NCBI RefSeq assembly: GCF_000429525.1
Contig: NZ_AUCA01000030.1
Coordinates: 1 to 46,762 of the forward strand
Reading direction: 5' to 3'
DNA length: 46,762 nucleotides
Source of the DNA: Alicyclobacillus contaminans DSM 17975
Lineage (GTDB): Bacteria > Bacillota > Bacilli > Alicyclobacillales > Alicyclobacillaceae
Shown: positions 17,197 to 26,885 of the stretch, piece after piece
Numbering within the stretch: position 1 is the stretch's first letter
Layout of the letters: each line of letters opens with the position of its first letter
Notes under the pieces: generated by a model
What the model was told of the DNA's origin: nothing
Seen by the model: only the letters and a program-made list of their open reading frames with translations
Databases searched by the model: none
Program-made: the position numbers and the translations under genes

Positions 17197-18555
17197 CTAC
17201 AATGTATGCACGGCTTGCTTGAAGATTCGTCCCCGCTCCTCGAAGGAGGAGAACATGTCCCAACTCGCGCACGAAGGGGAGAACAGGACCACATCGCCAG
17301 GGGCCGCCATATTGCGGGCAGCGCGAACCGCGTCCTCGACACTGCACACCAGCCTTACCTCAGGCACCCCCGCCTCACGGCACATGATGGCGATGCGTTC
17401 GGCGGATTGACCGAGCAGGACGGCCGCTTTGACCCGACCCTGCAACACCTCCGTCAACACGTGAAAATCGTCGCCTCTATCCAGCCCGCCGGCAATCCAA
17501 ATCACGTGGTCGGAAAACGAGCGGAGCGCGCGAATCGCGGCGGTCGGATTGGTCGCTTTGGAGTCGTTGTACCACGACACGCCCTGCCGTTCCAAGACGA
17601 ACTCCAATCGGTGCTCGATGCCGCGGAACCGCATCAACACTGACTTCACCGCTTCGATATCCGCACCGGACCAGATGGCGAGGGCCGTGGCCGCCAGTGC
17701 GTTCTCCAGGTTGTGCTCCCCTTTCAATCCGAGGGCGGACACCGGCATGAGCCGCGTATCCCGCCCGTCCCTGCGCACCACCATCTCGCCGTTTGCAACA
17801 AATACACCTTCCGGAACAGGCCCGCGCCGACTGAAATAGATCACCGACGCCGACAGCGTCGGCGCGTGTGCGCGCAGTTCCTCCTGGTCATAATTCAACA
17901 CTGCGGTATCGTTCGCTGTCATATTCCGAAACATGCGCCACTTGGCCTGCGCGTATGCTTCATACGTTTCATGGTAATCCAGGTGGGCTGGATAGAGGTT
18001 AAGCAGCGCTGCGATGCGAGGGTGGAACGTTTCCGTGCCGAGCAGCTGGAAACTCGAAACTTCCAGCACCACCGGCTGCTCCGGGCGGATCTGATCCACC
18101 AGTCCGGACAGGACGCGCCCGATGTTGCCAGCGACCACCGGTTCCTTGCCGGCCTCGGCGAGGATCTCGCCGACCAGCGTGGTGGTTGTCGTTTTGCCGT
18201 TGGAACCGGTGATGGCGACGATGGGTGACGCCAGTTCCCACGTGGCCACTTCAATCTCGGTGTACACCGGTATGCCTCGACGCCCGGCCTCCACCAACAA
18301 CGGCAAGCTGTACGGAATCCCGGGATTCTTCACAATGTAGTCCAGCGGCTGGTCCAACAGCGACAGGGGATGGTCTCCCAGAACCACACTCGCCCCGCGC
18401 GCTTCCAGCGCTTCGACCGCCGACTCCACCTCGCGGCGCGGCCGGCGGTCATTCACGGTCACGCGACATCCGCGCGACAGCAACAGCTGCGCCACCGCCT
18501 CCCCGCTTCGCGCCAAACCCAGTACAAGCACATTCTGCCCAGCTTCAATCTTCAT
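17197..18555 (-). CDS. murD: MurD, UDP-MurNAc-L-Ala:D-Glu ligase
   Basis: A 452-residue ATP-dependent ligase adding D-glutamate to the muropeptide precursor. The N-terminal Rossmann-like domain begins VLVLGLARSGEAVAQLL. The ATP loop GSNGKTT is at residues 117-123, and the Mur-ligase motifs HLDYHETYEAYAQAKWRM, YNDSKATNPTAA and AGGLDRGDDF follow in order. ATG 18555 follows AAGGA. It lies 30 bases after mraY. Confidence 0.96.
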   Translation of the reverse strand: MKIEAGQNVLVLGLARSGEAVAQLLLSRGCRVTVNDRRPRREVESAVEALEARGASVVLGDHPLSLLDQPLDYIVKNPGIPYSLPLLVEAGRRGIPVYTEIEVATWELASPIVAITGSNGKTTTTTLVGEILAEAGKEPVVAGNIGRVLSGLVDQIRPEQPVVLEVSSFQLLGTETFHPRIAALLNLYPAHLDYHETYEAYAQAKWRMFRNMTANDTAVLNYDQEELRAHAPTLSASVIYFSRRGPVPEGVFVANGEMVVRRDGRDTRLMPVSALGLKGEHNLENALAATALAIWSGADIEAVKSVLMRFRGIEHRLEFVLERQGVSWYNDSKATNPTAAIRALRSFSDHVIWIAGGLDRGDDFHVLTEVLQGRVKAAVLLGQSAERIAIMCREAGVPEVRLVCSVEDAVRAARNMAAPGDVVLFSPSCASWDMFSSFEERGRIFKQAVHTL

Positions 18556-18585
18556 CTGTCCTTCGCCTCTTTCTATGCTCGCTGG

Positions 18586-19557
18586 TCAATGCGACAGGAG
18601 TGCCAAGCTACCAAACGCCGTGATGAAGGCGGCCAGCCAAAAGGCAATGACGACTTCCCACTCCGACCAGCCGGACAGTTCAAAGTGGTGGTGGAGTGGG
18701 CTCATTCGAAATACCCGCTTGCCGAACACCTGAAACGAAAACACCTGAATGATCACGGACAACGTTTCAACTACAAACACCAGCCCGAATAACACGAGGC
18801 CAATCTCACTGTGCGTCAGCACAGCGACCATCGCGAGCGCACCGCCAATGGCAAGCGAGCCGGTGTCCCCCATGAACACCTTCGCCGGGTGGCGATTGAA
18901 CATCAGAAAACCGAGCAGAGCGCCAACCATGGCGGCACAGAACAACGCCACGTCATATTCTGTGTGCCAGTACGCGTAGAACGCGTACGCCGAAAACACC
19001 ACCGCCGCCGTCCCCGACAAGAGGCCATCGAGGCCGTCGGTCAGGTTGACCGCGTTGGTGGTACCAAGCAGTACAAGCAGCAGAAACAGCAGATAAAACA
19101 GTCCCAAGCTGATCTCCAGGTGGGTGAACGGAATGCTCACAGCAAAAGTTTGCCCCTGTTCACGCCAATGCAACCACAATCCGGCAAACAAGACGAGCGT
19201 GGCGACCACTTGCCAGAACAACTTCTGTTTGGCGCGCAAACCGAGATTGCGTTTCTTGACCACCTTGATGAAGTCGTCCGCAAATCCAACCACGCCAAAG
19301 GATACGGTTGCGAACAAAAGCAGAAGGATATCCATGCTGGTGAGACTGAATTTCAACATCGTCAGCACGAGCGCCGCGACAATCATCACGCCGCCCATCG
19401 TGGGCGTGCCGCTCTTGACCTGGTGGTGCTTCGGCCCTTCCTCGCGCACGCGTTGACCGAACTTCAATCGGTGCAAAATCGGAATGCACACCGGCCCGAG
19501 CAGCACCGCAATCGCAAACGCGGCACCGGCCGTCAGCAACAGTGCCTGCAAGTCCAT
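18586..19557 (-). CDS. mraY: MraY, phospho-MurNAc-pentapeptide transferase
   Basis: A 323-residue integral membrane enzyme that attaches the pentapeptide sugar to undecaprenyl phosphate, giving lipid I. About ten membrane spans are visible. Signatures include KSGTPTMGG, the Mg-binding FADDFIKVVKKRNLGL (D94, D95), NAVNLTDGLDGL and MGDTGSLAIGG, and the histidine cluster SPLHHHFEL near the C-terminus. Start ATG 19557 has AAAGGAG upstream. Confidence 0.97.
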   Translation of the reverse strand: MDLQALLLTAGAAFAIAVLLGPVCIPILHRLKFGQRVREEGPKHHQVKSGTPTMGGVMIVAALVLTMLKFSLTSMDILLLLFATVSFGVVGFADDFIKVVKKRNLGLRAKQKLFWQVVATLVLFAGLWLHWREQGQTFAVSIPFTHLEISLGLFYLLFLLLVLLGTTNAVNLTDGLDGLLSGTAAVVFSAYAFYAYWHTEYDVALFCAAMVGALLGFLMFNRHPAKVFMGDTGSLAIGGALAMVAVLTHSEIGLVLFGLVFVVETLSVIIQVFSFQVFGKRVFRMSPLHHHFELSGWSEWEVVIAFWLAAFITAFGSLALLSH

Positions 19558-19570
19558 GAAAAAACTCCTT

Positions 19571-21067
19571 TCACCATCCACGCCGCCATTTCAAAATTGC
19601 CTTGCGCGCGGTCTCTCTGTCATCAAAGTGGTGCTTGACGGTCCCGACAATCTGATACGTCTCGTGACCTTTGCCGGCAATCAACACCACGTCGCCCGGT
19701 TCGGCCAGACGCACCGCCTCATCGATGGCGGCGGCCCGGTCGGTGATGCGGCGATACCGTTGGGACTGGCCCGCCACGCCGGCCTCCATATCGTCAAGGA
19801 TGGCCTCCGGATCTTCGGTTCGCGGGTTGTCGCTGGTCAGAACGACCAGGTCGCTGTGCTGCACCGCAATGTTGGCCATCAGGGGCCGTTTCCCACGGTC
19901 GCGATCCCCACCGCATCCGACCACGGTCAGCACTCTTCCCGTCGCAAACTCCCGCACGGTCGTCAACGCATTCTCCAAACTGTCCGGGGTATGCGAGTAG
20001 TCCACCAACACGGTGAACGGTTGTCCCTCGTCCACTTTCTCCAGCCGCCCCGGAATGCCGGGAACGGCGGCCAGGGCATCCACTGCGTCCTGCAGAGGAA
20101 TGCCTTCAATCAAAGCCACCGAGAGCGCGGCCAGGGCGTTGTACACGTTGAACCGACCGGTCATCTGCAGGCGCACCGTCGCATCGCCGGCGAATGTACG
20201 CACATCAAACGATACGCCGTCCGCCGTCACCTGCACACGTTCGGCGCGAACGTCCGCGCGTTCGTTGAGCCCGTACGAAATCACCTCGACAACCGTCTGT
20301 CTCCGCAGATAATCGTACGCGGCGTCATCCGCGTTGAGCACCGCGTAGGCCGAACGTCGCACATCGTCGCCGTATTCGTTGCCGAGGCGCGAGAACAGCT
20401 TGCCCTTCGCCTCCAAATACCGCTCCATCGTGCCATGAAAATCGAGATGGTCCTGGGTGAGGTTGGTGAAGACACCGATGTGAAACCGCGTGCCGGCCAC
20501 TCGGTGCAGTTCCAGCGCATGGGACGATACTTCCATCACTCCGTACTGGCAACCCGCACGGACCATGCGATGCAGAATATGCTGGAGATCCACTGCTTCC
20601 GGCGTGGTATTCACCACATCCTCCGTGCGCCCGTCCACGCGCATCCCGACCGTTCCATACAGCCCCACCTTGCGGCCTGCGGCCTGAAGGATGGCTTCAA
20701 TGAGATGCGTCACGGTGGTCTTCCCGTTCGTGCCCGTGACACCAATCATCTGCAGTCTTTGCGACGGATGGCCGTGAAACACACTGGCCACCACAGCCGA
20801 GGCAAAGCGCGTACTGGGAACCACCACCTGGGGTATGGGCAGCGACTCCACCGGGGACTCCACCAACACCGCAGCGGCACCTCGGGTGACGCACTCCGAA
20901 ATAAACCGATGGCCATCGACCGTGTTGCCGCGGATTGCGATAAACAGCGCCCCTGGGGTCACCCTCCTCGAATCGGCCGTAACCGACAGAATCTCCACAT
21001 CGCCAAATCCTGGCGGTGCCACCAACCGGTATTGAATCAATGGTGCAATCAGTTGTCGCAAGAGCAT
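19571..21067 (-). CDS. murE: MurE, UDP-MurNAc-tripeptide synthetase (meso-DAP adding)
   Basis: A 498-residue Mur ligase. The ATP loop GTNGKTT is at residues 112-118, with TTPEAVDLQHIL, SSHALELHRVAG and FTNLTQDHLDFHGTM following. The substrate-specificity motif SDNPRTEDP near residue 410 is the DNPR type that selects meso-diaminopimelate rather than lysine, which predicts DAP-type peptidoglycan. Start ATG 21067 follows GGAGGCAAG. No murF is found in the window. Confidence 0.97.
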   Translation of the reverse strand: MLLRQLIAPLIQYRLVAPPGFGDVEILSVTADSRRVTPGALFIAIRGNTVDGHRFISECVTRGAAAVLVESPVESLPIPQVVVPSTRFASAVVASVFHGHPSQRLQMIGVTGTNGKTTVTHLIEAILQAAGRKVGLYGTVGMRVDGRTEDVVNTTPEAVDLQHILHRMVRAGCQYGVMEVSSHALELHRVAGTRFHIGVFTNLTQDHLDFHGTMERYLEAKGKLFSRLGNEYGDDVRRSAYAVLNADDAAYDYLRRQTVVEVISYGLNERADVRAERVQVTADGVSFDVRTFAGDATVRLQMTGRFNVYNALAALSVALIEGIPLQDAVDALAAVPGIPGRLEKVDEGQPFTVLVDYSHTPDSLENALTTVREFATGRVLTVVGCGGDRDRGKRPLMANIAVQHSDLVVLTSDNPRTEDPEAILDDMEAGVAGQSQRYRRITDRAAAIDEAVRLAEPGDVVLIAGKGHETYQIVGTVKHHFDDRETARKAILKWRRGW

Positions 21068-21142
21068 GTCTCTTGCCTCCTCAATTCTTCACATGCTGCG
21101 GAAATTCCCCTGCCCCAGAGTACTTGTGCAGACAACGGCTTG

Positions 21143-23101
21143 TCAATTCGCTTGCGGATTCGGCGACGTATCGCCGAGGTAAATCCGAACTGTCGAGTTC
21201 GCGGCGACCTGTGTCCCACCTGGCGGCGATTGCAGGATCACGTACTTGCCACTCCCCACCACTTCCATGTTCAACTGGGCCCCGCTCTGCAGCGCTGACC
21301 GCTTGACGTCCCCGATGGTCATGCCCACGAAATTCGGCACTTCCACCTTGGCCGGCTCGAGAGGGCTCGCTTTTTTCGGCAAGCCAGCGGACGAAGGGGG
21401 CACTCCGAGATAGTGCAGGCTGTCTCCGAGAATTCGCCCGACAATCGGTGCCGCGATGGTCCCGCCGTACACCGCCGCCCCGTTCCGCGGCCGGGGATAG
21501 TCAATCGCCAGGTATGCGACCAAGCGCGGATTGTCCGCTGGAGCCATGCCCATGAATGAGACGATGTAGTGGCCGGGCTCATAGCGCCCGTTCACGGCCA
21601 CCTGCGCCGTTCCCGTTTTGCCCGCCACACGGTACCCCGGCTGATACGCGTTCTTCCCGCTGCCTCTGGCGACCACGCTTTCCAACGCGTCCCGAACCTG
21701 CTTGGCGGTGCTGGCGTCAATCACCCGCCGAACCTCCGTCGGCTGAACCGTCTGCACCACTTTGCCCGTATCGTGATCGATGAACGCCTGCACCACGTGC
21801 GGCTTCATCAGGATGCCACCATTGGCGATGGCGCCCATGGCCATCACCTGTTGGATGGGCGTCACCGACACACCCTGTCCGAACGCCGTGGTGGCCAACT
21901 CCAGCGGACCCACGCGCGATAGCTTGAAGAGAATGCCGTTGCCTTCACCGGGGAGGTCAATTCCGGTTTTTTGTCCAAAGCCAAATTTCTTAATGTAGCT
22001 GAACAGCGTATCCTTTCCCAGGCGTTCGCCGAGTGCAATAAATCCCGGGTTGCAGGAGTTTTCCACCACGTTCAGGAACGACTGCGATCCGTGTCCCCCC
22101 GCTTTCCAGCACTTCACCTTGCGCCCCGCCACCTCGTAGTAGCCCGGATCGTAAAACCGATCGTTCAGCGTGACCTTCTTCTCCTGCAATGCGGCGGAGA
22201 GTGTGACCACCTTGAACGTGGAGCCAGGCTCGAACGTTTGCCAGATGGCCAGGTTCTGGTTGTACGTGGACGGCGGATAAGCCTTCCAGTCCGCCGGATT
22301 GAAGCTGGGGTAGTTGGCCATGGCCAGGATGCTCCCTGTCTTCGGATCCTCCACAATGGCGGTGACGTGGTCCGGATTGTACTCCGCGACCGCCTGTTCA
22401 ATCTCGCGTTCGACAAACTGCTGAATCTGGGCGTCAATCGTCAACTGCAAATCCATTCCGTCCGCAGGCGGTTGATAAAATTCTGGGGTGCCCGGCATGC
22501 GTTTGCCATTGGCCTGCGCATAGAACGAAATGTACCCGCGCTGGCCCGCCAACACGTTGTCGTACTGCTTCTCCACACCGGTTAAACCTTGGTTGTAGTC
22601 ACCGGTGATACCGAGTACCTGGGCGGCCAAATCACCGTAAGGATAGGCCCGTTTCCCGGCCTCGGAAATGTAAATGCCTGATAGATGGAGATTCCGCACC
22701 GCAGTCGCCTGCTGTTCGGTGATGCGGCGTCCTCTCGGGGAAATGTACACGATGGCGGACACCTTTTGCAGCATCTTCAAGACGTCCGCCTCGTTCATTT
22801 GCAAAATCCCCGCCAGCGCCTTCGCGGTCCCCGGCTTGTCCTTCACCTGCGCAGGAACCGCCATGATGACGGGAGAACTCGCCGTGTAAACCAGCGTCCG
22901 CCCTTTATCGTCGTAGATGGTCCCTCGCGTGCCTTCCACAGGAATGTTGCGCTCCCAGGTCGCCTGGGCCATTTGCTGGAGCCAGGAGGACTGTCCAATT
23001 TGGATGTACGCCAATCTGCCCACGAGGCCGCCAATCGCCGCCAGCAGGCAGAACAGGAGGATCACGAACCGGCGCCGCATCGTTCGCTGGGTTATTCGCA
23101 C
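21143..23101 (-). CDS. spoVD: SpoVD, sporulation-specific class B penicillin-binding protein
   Basis: A transpeptidase of about 652 residues with one membrane anchor (FVILLFCLLAAIGGLVGRL), a dimerisation domain, and the catalytic domain with EPGSTFK, SCNPG and KTGTAQ in order. A single C-terminal PASTA domain begins VEVPNFVGMTIGDVKRSALQ. SpoVD builds spore cortex with SpoVE. I chose GTG 23101: a G-rich ribosome site precedes it and the resulting N-terminus VRITQRTMRRR matches the family. ATG 23134 is an alternative but overlaps a likely sigma-E -10. Its order after pbpB is as in Bacillus. Confidence 0.93.
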   Translation of the reverse strand: MRITQRTMRRRFVILLFCLLAAIGGLVGRLAYIQIGQSSWLQQMAQATWERNIPVEGTRGTIYDDKGRTLVYTASSPVIMAVPAQVKDKPGTAKALAGILQMNEADVLKMLQKVSAIVYISPRGRRITEQQATAVRNLHLSGIYISEAGKRAYPYGDLAAQVLGITGDYNQGLTGVEKQYDNVLAGQRGYISFYAQANGKRMPGTPEFYQPPADGMDLQLTIDAQIQQFVEREIEQAVAEYNPDHVTAIVEDPKTGSILAMANYPSFNPADWKAYPPSTYNQNLAIWQTFEPGSTFKVVTLSAALQEKKVTLNDRFYDPGYYEVAGRKVKCWKAGGHGSQSFLNVVENSCNPGFIALGERLGKDTLFSYIKKFGFGQKTGIDLPGEGNGILFKLSRVGPLELATTAFGQGVSVTPIQQVMAMGAIANGGILMKPHVVQAFIDHDTGKVVQTVQPTEVRRVIDASTAKQVRDALESVVARGSGKNAYQPGYRVAGKTGTAQVAVNGRYEPGHYIVSFMGMAPADNPRLVAYLAIDYPRPRNGAAVYGGTIAAPIVGRILGDSLHYLGVPPSSAGLPKKASPLEPAKVEVPNFVGMTIGDVKRSALQSGAQLNMEVVGSGKYVILQSPPGGTQVAANSTVRIYLGDTSPNPQAN

Positions 23102-23132
23102 GCTTGTCGCCCCCATGCCAGATTTCTGATTC

Positions 23133-23160
23133 ATCCTATGCGGACAATCCTGGTCATAGA
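23133..23160 (-). promoter_or_regulatory. Candidate sigma-E promoter of spoVD
   Basis: On the minus strand, CATAGGAT (23133-23140) matches the sigma-E -10 CATACAAT at 6 of 8 bases. A weak -35 TCTAT (23156-23160) lies 15 bases upstream. It follows a hairpin and precedes the preferred GTG start by about 32 bases. Bacillus spoVD is sigma-E controlled. The -35 is poor, so this is tentative. Confidence 0.3.
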
Positions 23161-23170
23161 AGCACATGAC

Positions 23171-23203
23171 AGGGGCGTTGCCCCCGACTTGGACAACGCC
23201 CCT
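23171..23203. terminator. Hairpin between pbpB and spoVD
   Basis: A perfect 10-bp stem (AGGGGCGTTG / CAACGCCCCT) with a 13-base loop lies between pbpB and spoVD. No T run follows on the minus strand, so it may be a weak terminator, a pause site or an RNA-stability element separating vegetative pbpB from sporulation-specific spoVD. Confidence 0.45.
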
Positions 23204-23251
23204 TCGTCGCGCGAACGCGGTTGCCACAGGGAATGGGTCCCGCGTCAGACG

Positions 23252-25498
23252 TCAACCCTCGGCAGACCCGGAGTCATTCGCCGCAGAGCTCTTGCGGCTC
23301 GCCGATGCGGCCGCAGAAACGGCCTGCGTCACCGGATCCTGCGGCGGCGCGAACACCACCGTCACCGTCTGACCACGCTTCACCGGCTGTCCTGCCGGAA
23401 TGGACTGCGACACCGCAAACCCATCCCCTTGTGCGGTCATGGACACGCCCATGGCCGCCAGGATATCTCCGGCTTCCCGCATTGAGGTCCCGCGGAGATC
23501 TGGCATGATGCCCGAACCATTTCCGGTTCCAGGCGCCCACAGGTACATCTTGCTCCCGACCGGCACCTCCACGCCCGGCTCGGGCCATTGGCCGGTGATC
23601 ATGCCGTCGTTCCCCAGCACATCCGAAGCAAGCCCCAGTTTTTTCAGCTCATTGCTGGCCGCCGTGGGTGACTGACCGGTCACGTTCGGCGTCTGCACGT
23701 ATTTCGTGGCACTGGCTGCCGGAGGCTGCTGCGAATGGCTCTGTGTGCCGGATTTCGGCGGTATGTGCGCGTACTGCAGGCACTCTTCGAGAATGTCCCG
23801 TGCCGCAGGCGTCGCCACCGTGCTGCCCCAGGTGTTGCTCTCCGGTGTCTTTGGCCAATCCAGCGTGACATATACCTCGAACTGCGGGTTTTCCGCCGGC
23901 GCGTAGCCGATGAACGACACGATGAACCGATCCAGGTAATACCCGCCCTTGTCGTTCATCACGTTGGCCGTACCGGTTTTTCCGGCCACGTCGTAACCGG
24001 GAATTTTGCCGACGGAGTCAATGCCTTCGGACACGTCCAGCACCAGTGTGTCGTTCACCTGCTGCACCACGTCTTTCGGAACCACCTGTGGATTTTTGAC
24101 CACCGGAGTGAATGATTTCAGCACTTTCCCGGTCGTCGGATCCACCACCGCTTTCGCGAGATGCGGCTGAATCAACTTACCGCCGTTGGCAATGGCGCCG
24201 TACGCGGCCACCTGTTGCAGCGGCGTGACCGCGATACCCTGTCCAAACCCCGAGGTGGCCAACTGGACTTTGCCGCGGCTGGCCGGCGCAAACACGATGG
24301 AGTTCGCCTCATTGGGCAGATCCACCCCGGTCGGTTGGAGAAAGCCGAAGTCCTGCATGTACTTCAGCAGATTGCTCCAACCGAGCTTGAGCGCCACCGT
24401 CGCGAACCCGACGTTGCTCGACTCCTCAAGTGCCTGGCGGAACGTGATGGTTCCCCAACCCACGCCGTTCCAATCGTGAATGGTCCGCCCGGCCACCGTC
24501 AGGCTACCGGAGTGAAACGTGTCATCGAGGGAGATCACATGAGTGGCGAGGCCGGCCGCCAGCGTCAGCATCTTGAAGGTCGATCCGGGTTCGAACGCCT
24601 CGTTCACAGCCCAGTTGCTGTACAGCGCCTCGGGGTTGGCCGTCGCGTAGTGATTCGGATCATACGTGGGTCGGCTGGCCATCCCGAGAATTTCTCCGGT
24701 CTGCGGATTCGTGACAATGATGGCGGCGTGGTCCGGATTGTACTGCTTCATCAACTCGTCCATTTTGGCCTCCACGAAGCCCTGGATGGTCTGGTCGATG
24801 GTCAGCTCGATGTTCTTGCCCGGGACGGCCGGTTTGGTCACGCGCATGGTCGTCTGCAACGGGAAGCCCAGGTTGTCCTGGGTATACGTGACCTCCCCGT
24901 TCTGCCCCGACAGCAGACTGTTGTATTCCGCCTCCAGGCCCGCTTTGCCGACGCCGTTGTTGTCCACGAACCCGAGCGTGTTTGCGGCAAACGATCCGTA
25001 CGGATACACCCGTTCCTCCGTCGGTGTGAACGTCGCGTCGTCAATGTGGGAACTGCCAAAGATGGCTTTGTCCTTCAGCAGGCTTTGGATCTTTTCCTTG
25101 TCGGTCTCCAAAATCGGGGTCGGCCACTGCACCCAGTGCGCCCCGCTCTGCAGTTTTTTCAGGACCACATCCGTGGATGCGCCGAGAATGGGGGACAGCT
25201 TGCTGGCCAGCAACGAGAGATCAGGGAATGCATCGGTTTTCACGTCCAACAGATAGGCCGGAACGTCGTACGCCAGGGGATGTCCATTCCGGTCCAACAG
25301 CGCCCCGCGCTGCGAGAGCACCACTTCCTTCACCTGCTCCACCTGCTCGGCCTTGGCGAGCAGGCCGGGCCCGAATACCTGCTGAACGTAGATGATGCGC
25401 GCGGCGACTAATCCCAAGACGCCGATGAACAGCGCCTGCATGCCAATCACGCGTTTCCGGTGCCGACTCGCCCGCTGTGACATTTGATTTCGGTTCAA
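23252..25498 (-). CDS. pbpB: PBP2B-type division transpeptidase (FtsI) with two PASTA domains
   Basis: A 748-residue class B penicillin-binding protein making septal cross-links. It has a basic N-terminus, one membrane span (about 18-38), a dimerisation domain (RGALLDRNGHPLAYDV), and the transpeptidase motifs EPGSTFK, SSNVG and KTGTAN. Two PASTA repeats follow (TPNVTGQSPTAASNELKKLG and MPDLRGTSMREAGDILAAMG), then an Ala/Ser-rich tail. The start is TTG 25498, with GGGGTG ahead of it; ATG 25483 is possible. It follows ftsL closely and lies upstream of spoVD. Confidence 0.94.
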   Translation of the reverse strand: MNRNQMSQRASRHRKRVIGMQALFIGVLGLVAARIIYVQQVFGPGLLAKAEQVEQVKEVVLSQRGALLDRNGHPLAYDVPAYLLDVKTDAFPDLSLLASKLSPILGASTDVVLKKLQSGAHWVQWPTPILETDKEKIQSLLKDKAIFGSSHIDDATFTPTEERVYPYGSFAANTLGFVDNNGVGKAGLEAEYNSLLSGQNGEVTYTQDNLGFPLQTTMRVTKPAVPGKNIELTIDQTIQGFVEAKMDELMKQYNPDHAAIIVTNPQTGEILGMASRPTYDPNHYATANPEALYSNWAVNEAFEPGSTFKMLTLAAGLATHVISLDDTFHSGSLTVAGRTIHDWNGVGWGTITFRQALEESSNVGFATVALKLGWSNLLKYMQDFGFLQPTGVDLPNEANSIVFAPASRGKVQLATSGFGQGIAVTPLQQVAAYGAIANGGKLIQPHLAKAVVDPTTGKVLKSFTPVVKNPQVVPKDVVQQVNDTLVLDVSEGIDSVGKIPGYDVAGKTGTANVMNDKGGYYLDRFIVSFIGYAPAENPQFEVYVTLDWPKTPESNTWGSTVATPAARDILEECLQYAHIPPKSGTQSHSQQPPAASATKYVQTPNVTGQSPTAASNELKKLGLASDVLGNDGMITGQWPEPGVEVPVGSKMYLWAPGTGNGSGIMPDLRGTSMREAGDILAAMGVSMTAQGDGFAVSQSIPAGQPVKRGQTVTVVFAPPQDPVTQAVSAAASASRKSSAANDSGSAEG

Positions 25499-25512
25499 CG
25501 CAGTTCACCCCA

Positions 25513-25878
25513 TCACGGGTTGCCGTTCGAAATCTGAACGGGATTCGCGTACTGCATGTGCAGTCGTCCCAACGCAATGCCGAGGATTCGGGCGGGGCGC
25601 AGCAGTTCATCCACCGTGCTCGACAGCGAGGCGTTCTCCGCCTGCGTCTTCTGGATTTGTGCCTGCATGTGATCCACCTGATAGCTCAATTGGTCAATCT
25701 CAGCGCCTTTGGCCGCGACAAACCATCCCGCGCCGACACAGGTTGCCACGCAGCAGACCCATCCGAGCGCGCCCTTCCACGCCTGCCGCGCCTGTGCTCT
25801 GGAATGGGCACCGTCGCCAGGCAGCGCACCGTGATGTTCCGTCCGTTCCCGCAGCACCGTCTCTTTCGTTGCCAACAT
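25513..25878 (-). CDS. ftsL: FtsL, divisome bitopic protein
   Basis: A 121-residue protein with a hydrophilic N-terminus of about 37 residues, one membrane span (ALGWVCCVATCVGAGWFVA), then an extracytoplasmic leucine-zipper-like coil (EIDQLSYQVDHMQAQIQKTQAENASL). FtsL pairs with DivIC and DivIB and regulates septal synthases. Sequence identity in this family is low. Size, topology and position between rsmH and pbpB support the call. Confidence 0.88.
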   Translation of the reverse strand: MLATKETVLRERTEHHGALPGDGAHSRAQARQAWKGALGWVCCVATCVGAGWFVAAKGAEIDQLSYQVDHMQAQIQKTQAENASLSSTVDELLRPARILGIALGRLHMQYANPVQISNGNP

Positions 25879-25935
25879 TCTTGCTCATCCCTCTTTCTTC
25901 GCGTCAGGATCCCTGCATCCGTGCATGGCACGCGG

Positions 25936-26874
25936 TTATCGTTTTTCCACCACACGCAGTTTCGCAGACCTGCTCCGTGGATTTTCGATTTCCTCCGCTG
26001 CGGAGGGAACGATGGGTTTCCGAGTGACAATGGTCGCCTGCGGTACGTTTCCGCACTGACAGACTGGAAAGTCCGGCGGACACGTGCAGCCCCGGGCCCA
26101 TTGCTGAAACTGATGCTTCACAATTCGGTCCTCGAGAGAGTGAAAGGTGATGACCGCCAGGCGCCCCCCCGGTTTCAACACCTCAAACGCACCGTCGAGC
26201 GCTTCTTCCAGAGCGCCCAGCTCATCATTGACAGCAATGCGCAGCGCTTGAAATACGCGGCGGGCCGGATGCGGGCCGGTTCTGCGCGCCGGCGCCGGAA
26301 TGGCCTCCTTGATCAACTCGGCCAATTCACCCGTGGTCTCTATTGGCGCCACCGCGCGCCGGTGAACAATTCGGCGGGCGATGGACTTGCTGAATTTTTC
26401 CTCACCGTACCTGGTGAAAATCCGAATCAATTCCGCCTCGTCCAAGCCATTGACCATATCGCGGGCGGTCGTGGGCTGTGTCTGATCCATACGCATGTCG
26501 AGTGGCGCATCGAAGCGATAACTGAATCCCCGGTCGGCTTCGTCGAACTGGGGAGAGGACACGCCAAGATCGAACATGACGCCGTCCACCGGCCCGAATT
26601 CCAACTCGCGGACCACCTCTCGAATCCGGCGAAAATTGGCGTGCACCAACTGCACGCGATCCCCGTATGGCCGGAGCTTGTCCTCGGCATGGCGGAGCGC
26701 CGTCTCATCCTGATCCAGCGCCAGCAGTTGTCCCCCCGGCTCAGACCGCTGCAGCAACCGCTCGCTGTGTCCAGCGCCACCCAACGTACAATCTATGTAG
26801 CGGCCGCCATCCCTCGGGCAAAGGGCGGTTACCGTTTCTTCCAGCAGCACGGTGGTGTGCACGAACGACGACAC
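25936..26874 (-). CDS. rsmH: RsmH (MraW), 16S rRNA m4C1402 methyltransferase
   Basis: A 312-residue SAM-dependent methyltransferase acting on 16S rRNA. HTTVLLEETVTAL begins the protein, the SAM loop is DCTLGGAGHSERLL, and VDGVMFDLGVSSPQFDEADRGFSYRFDAPLDMRMDQ is the RsmH hallmark. RVFQALRIAVNDEL and GGRLAVITFHSLEDRIVKHQF follow. I chose GTG 26874, with AGGAG 8 bases upstream. The upstream GTG at 26883 overlaps that ribosome site. Confidence 0.97.
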   Translation of the reverse strand: MSSFVHTTVLLEETVTALCPRDGGRYIDCTLGGAGHSERLLQRSEPGGQLLALDQDETALRHAEDKLRPYGDRVQLVHANFRRIREVVRELEFGPVDGVMFDLGVSSPQFDEADRGFSYRFDAPLDMRMDQTQPTTARDMVNGLDEAELIRIFTRYGEEKFSKSIARRIVHRRAVAPIETTGELAELIKEAIPAPARRTGPHPARRVFQALRIAVNDELGALEEALDGAFEVLKPGGRLAVITFHSLEDRIVKHQFQQWARGCTCPPDFPVCQCGNVPQATIVTRKPIVPSAAEEIENPRSRSAKLRVVEKR

Positions 26875-26885
26875 ATCGGTCACTC

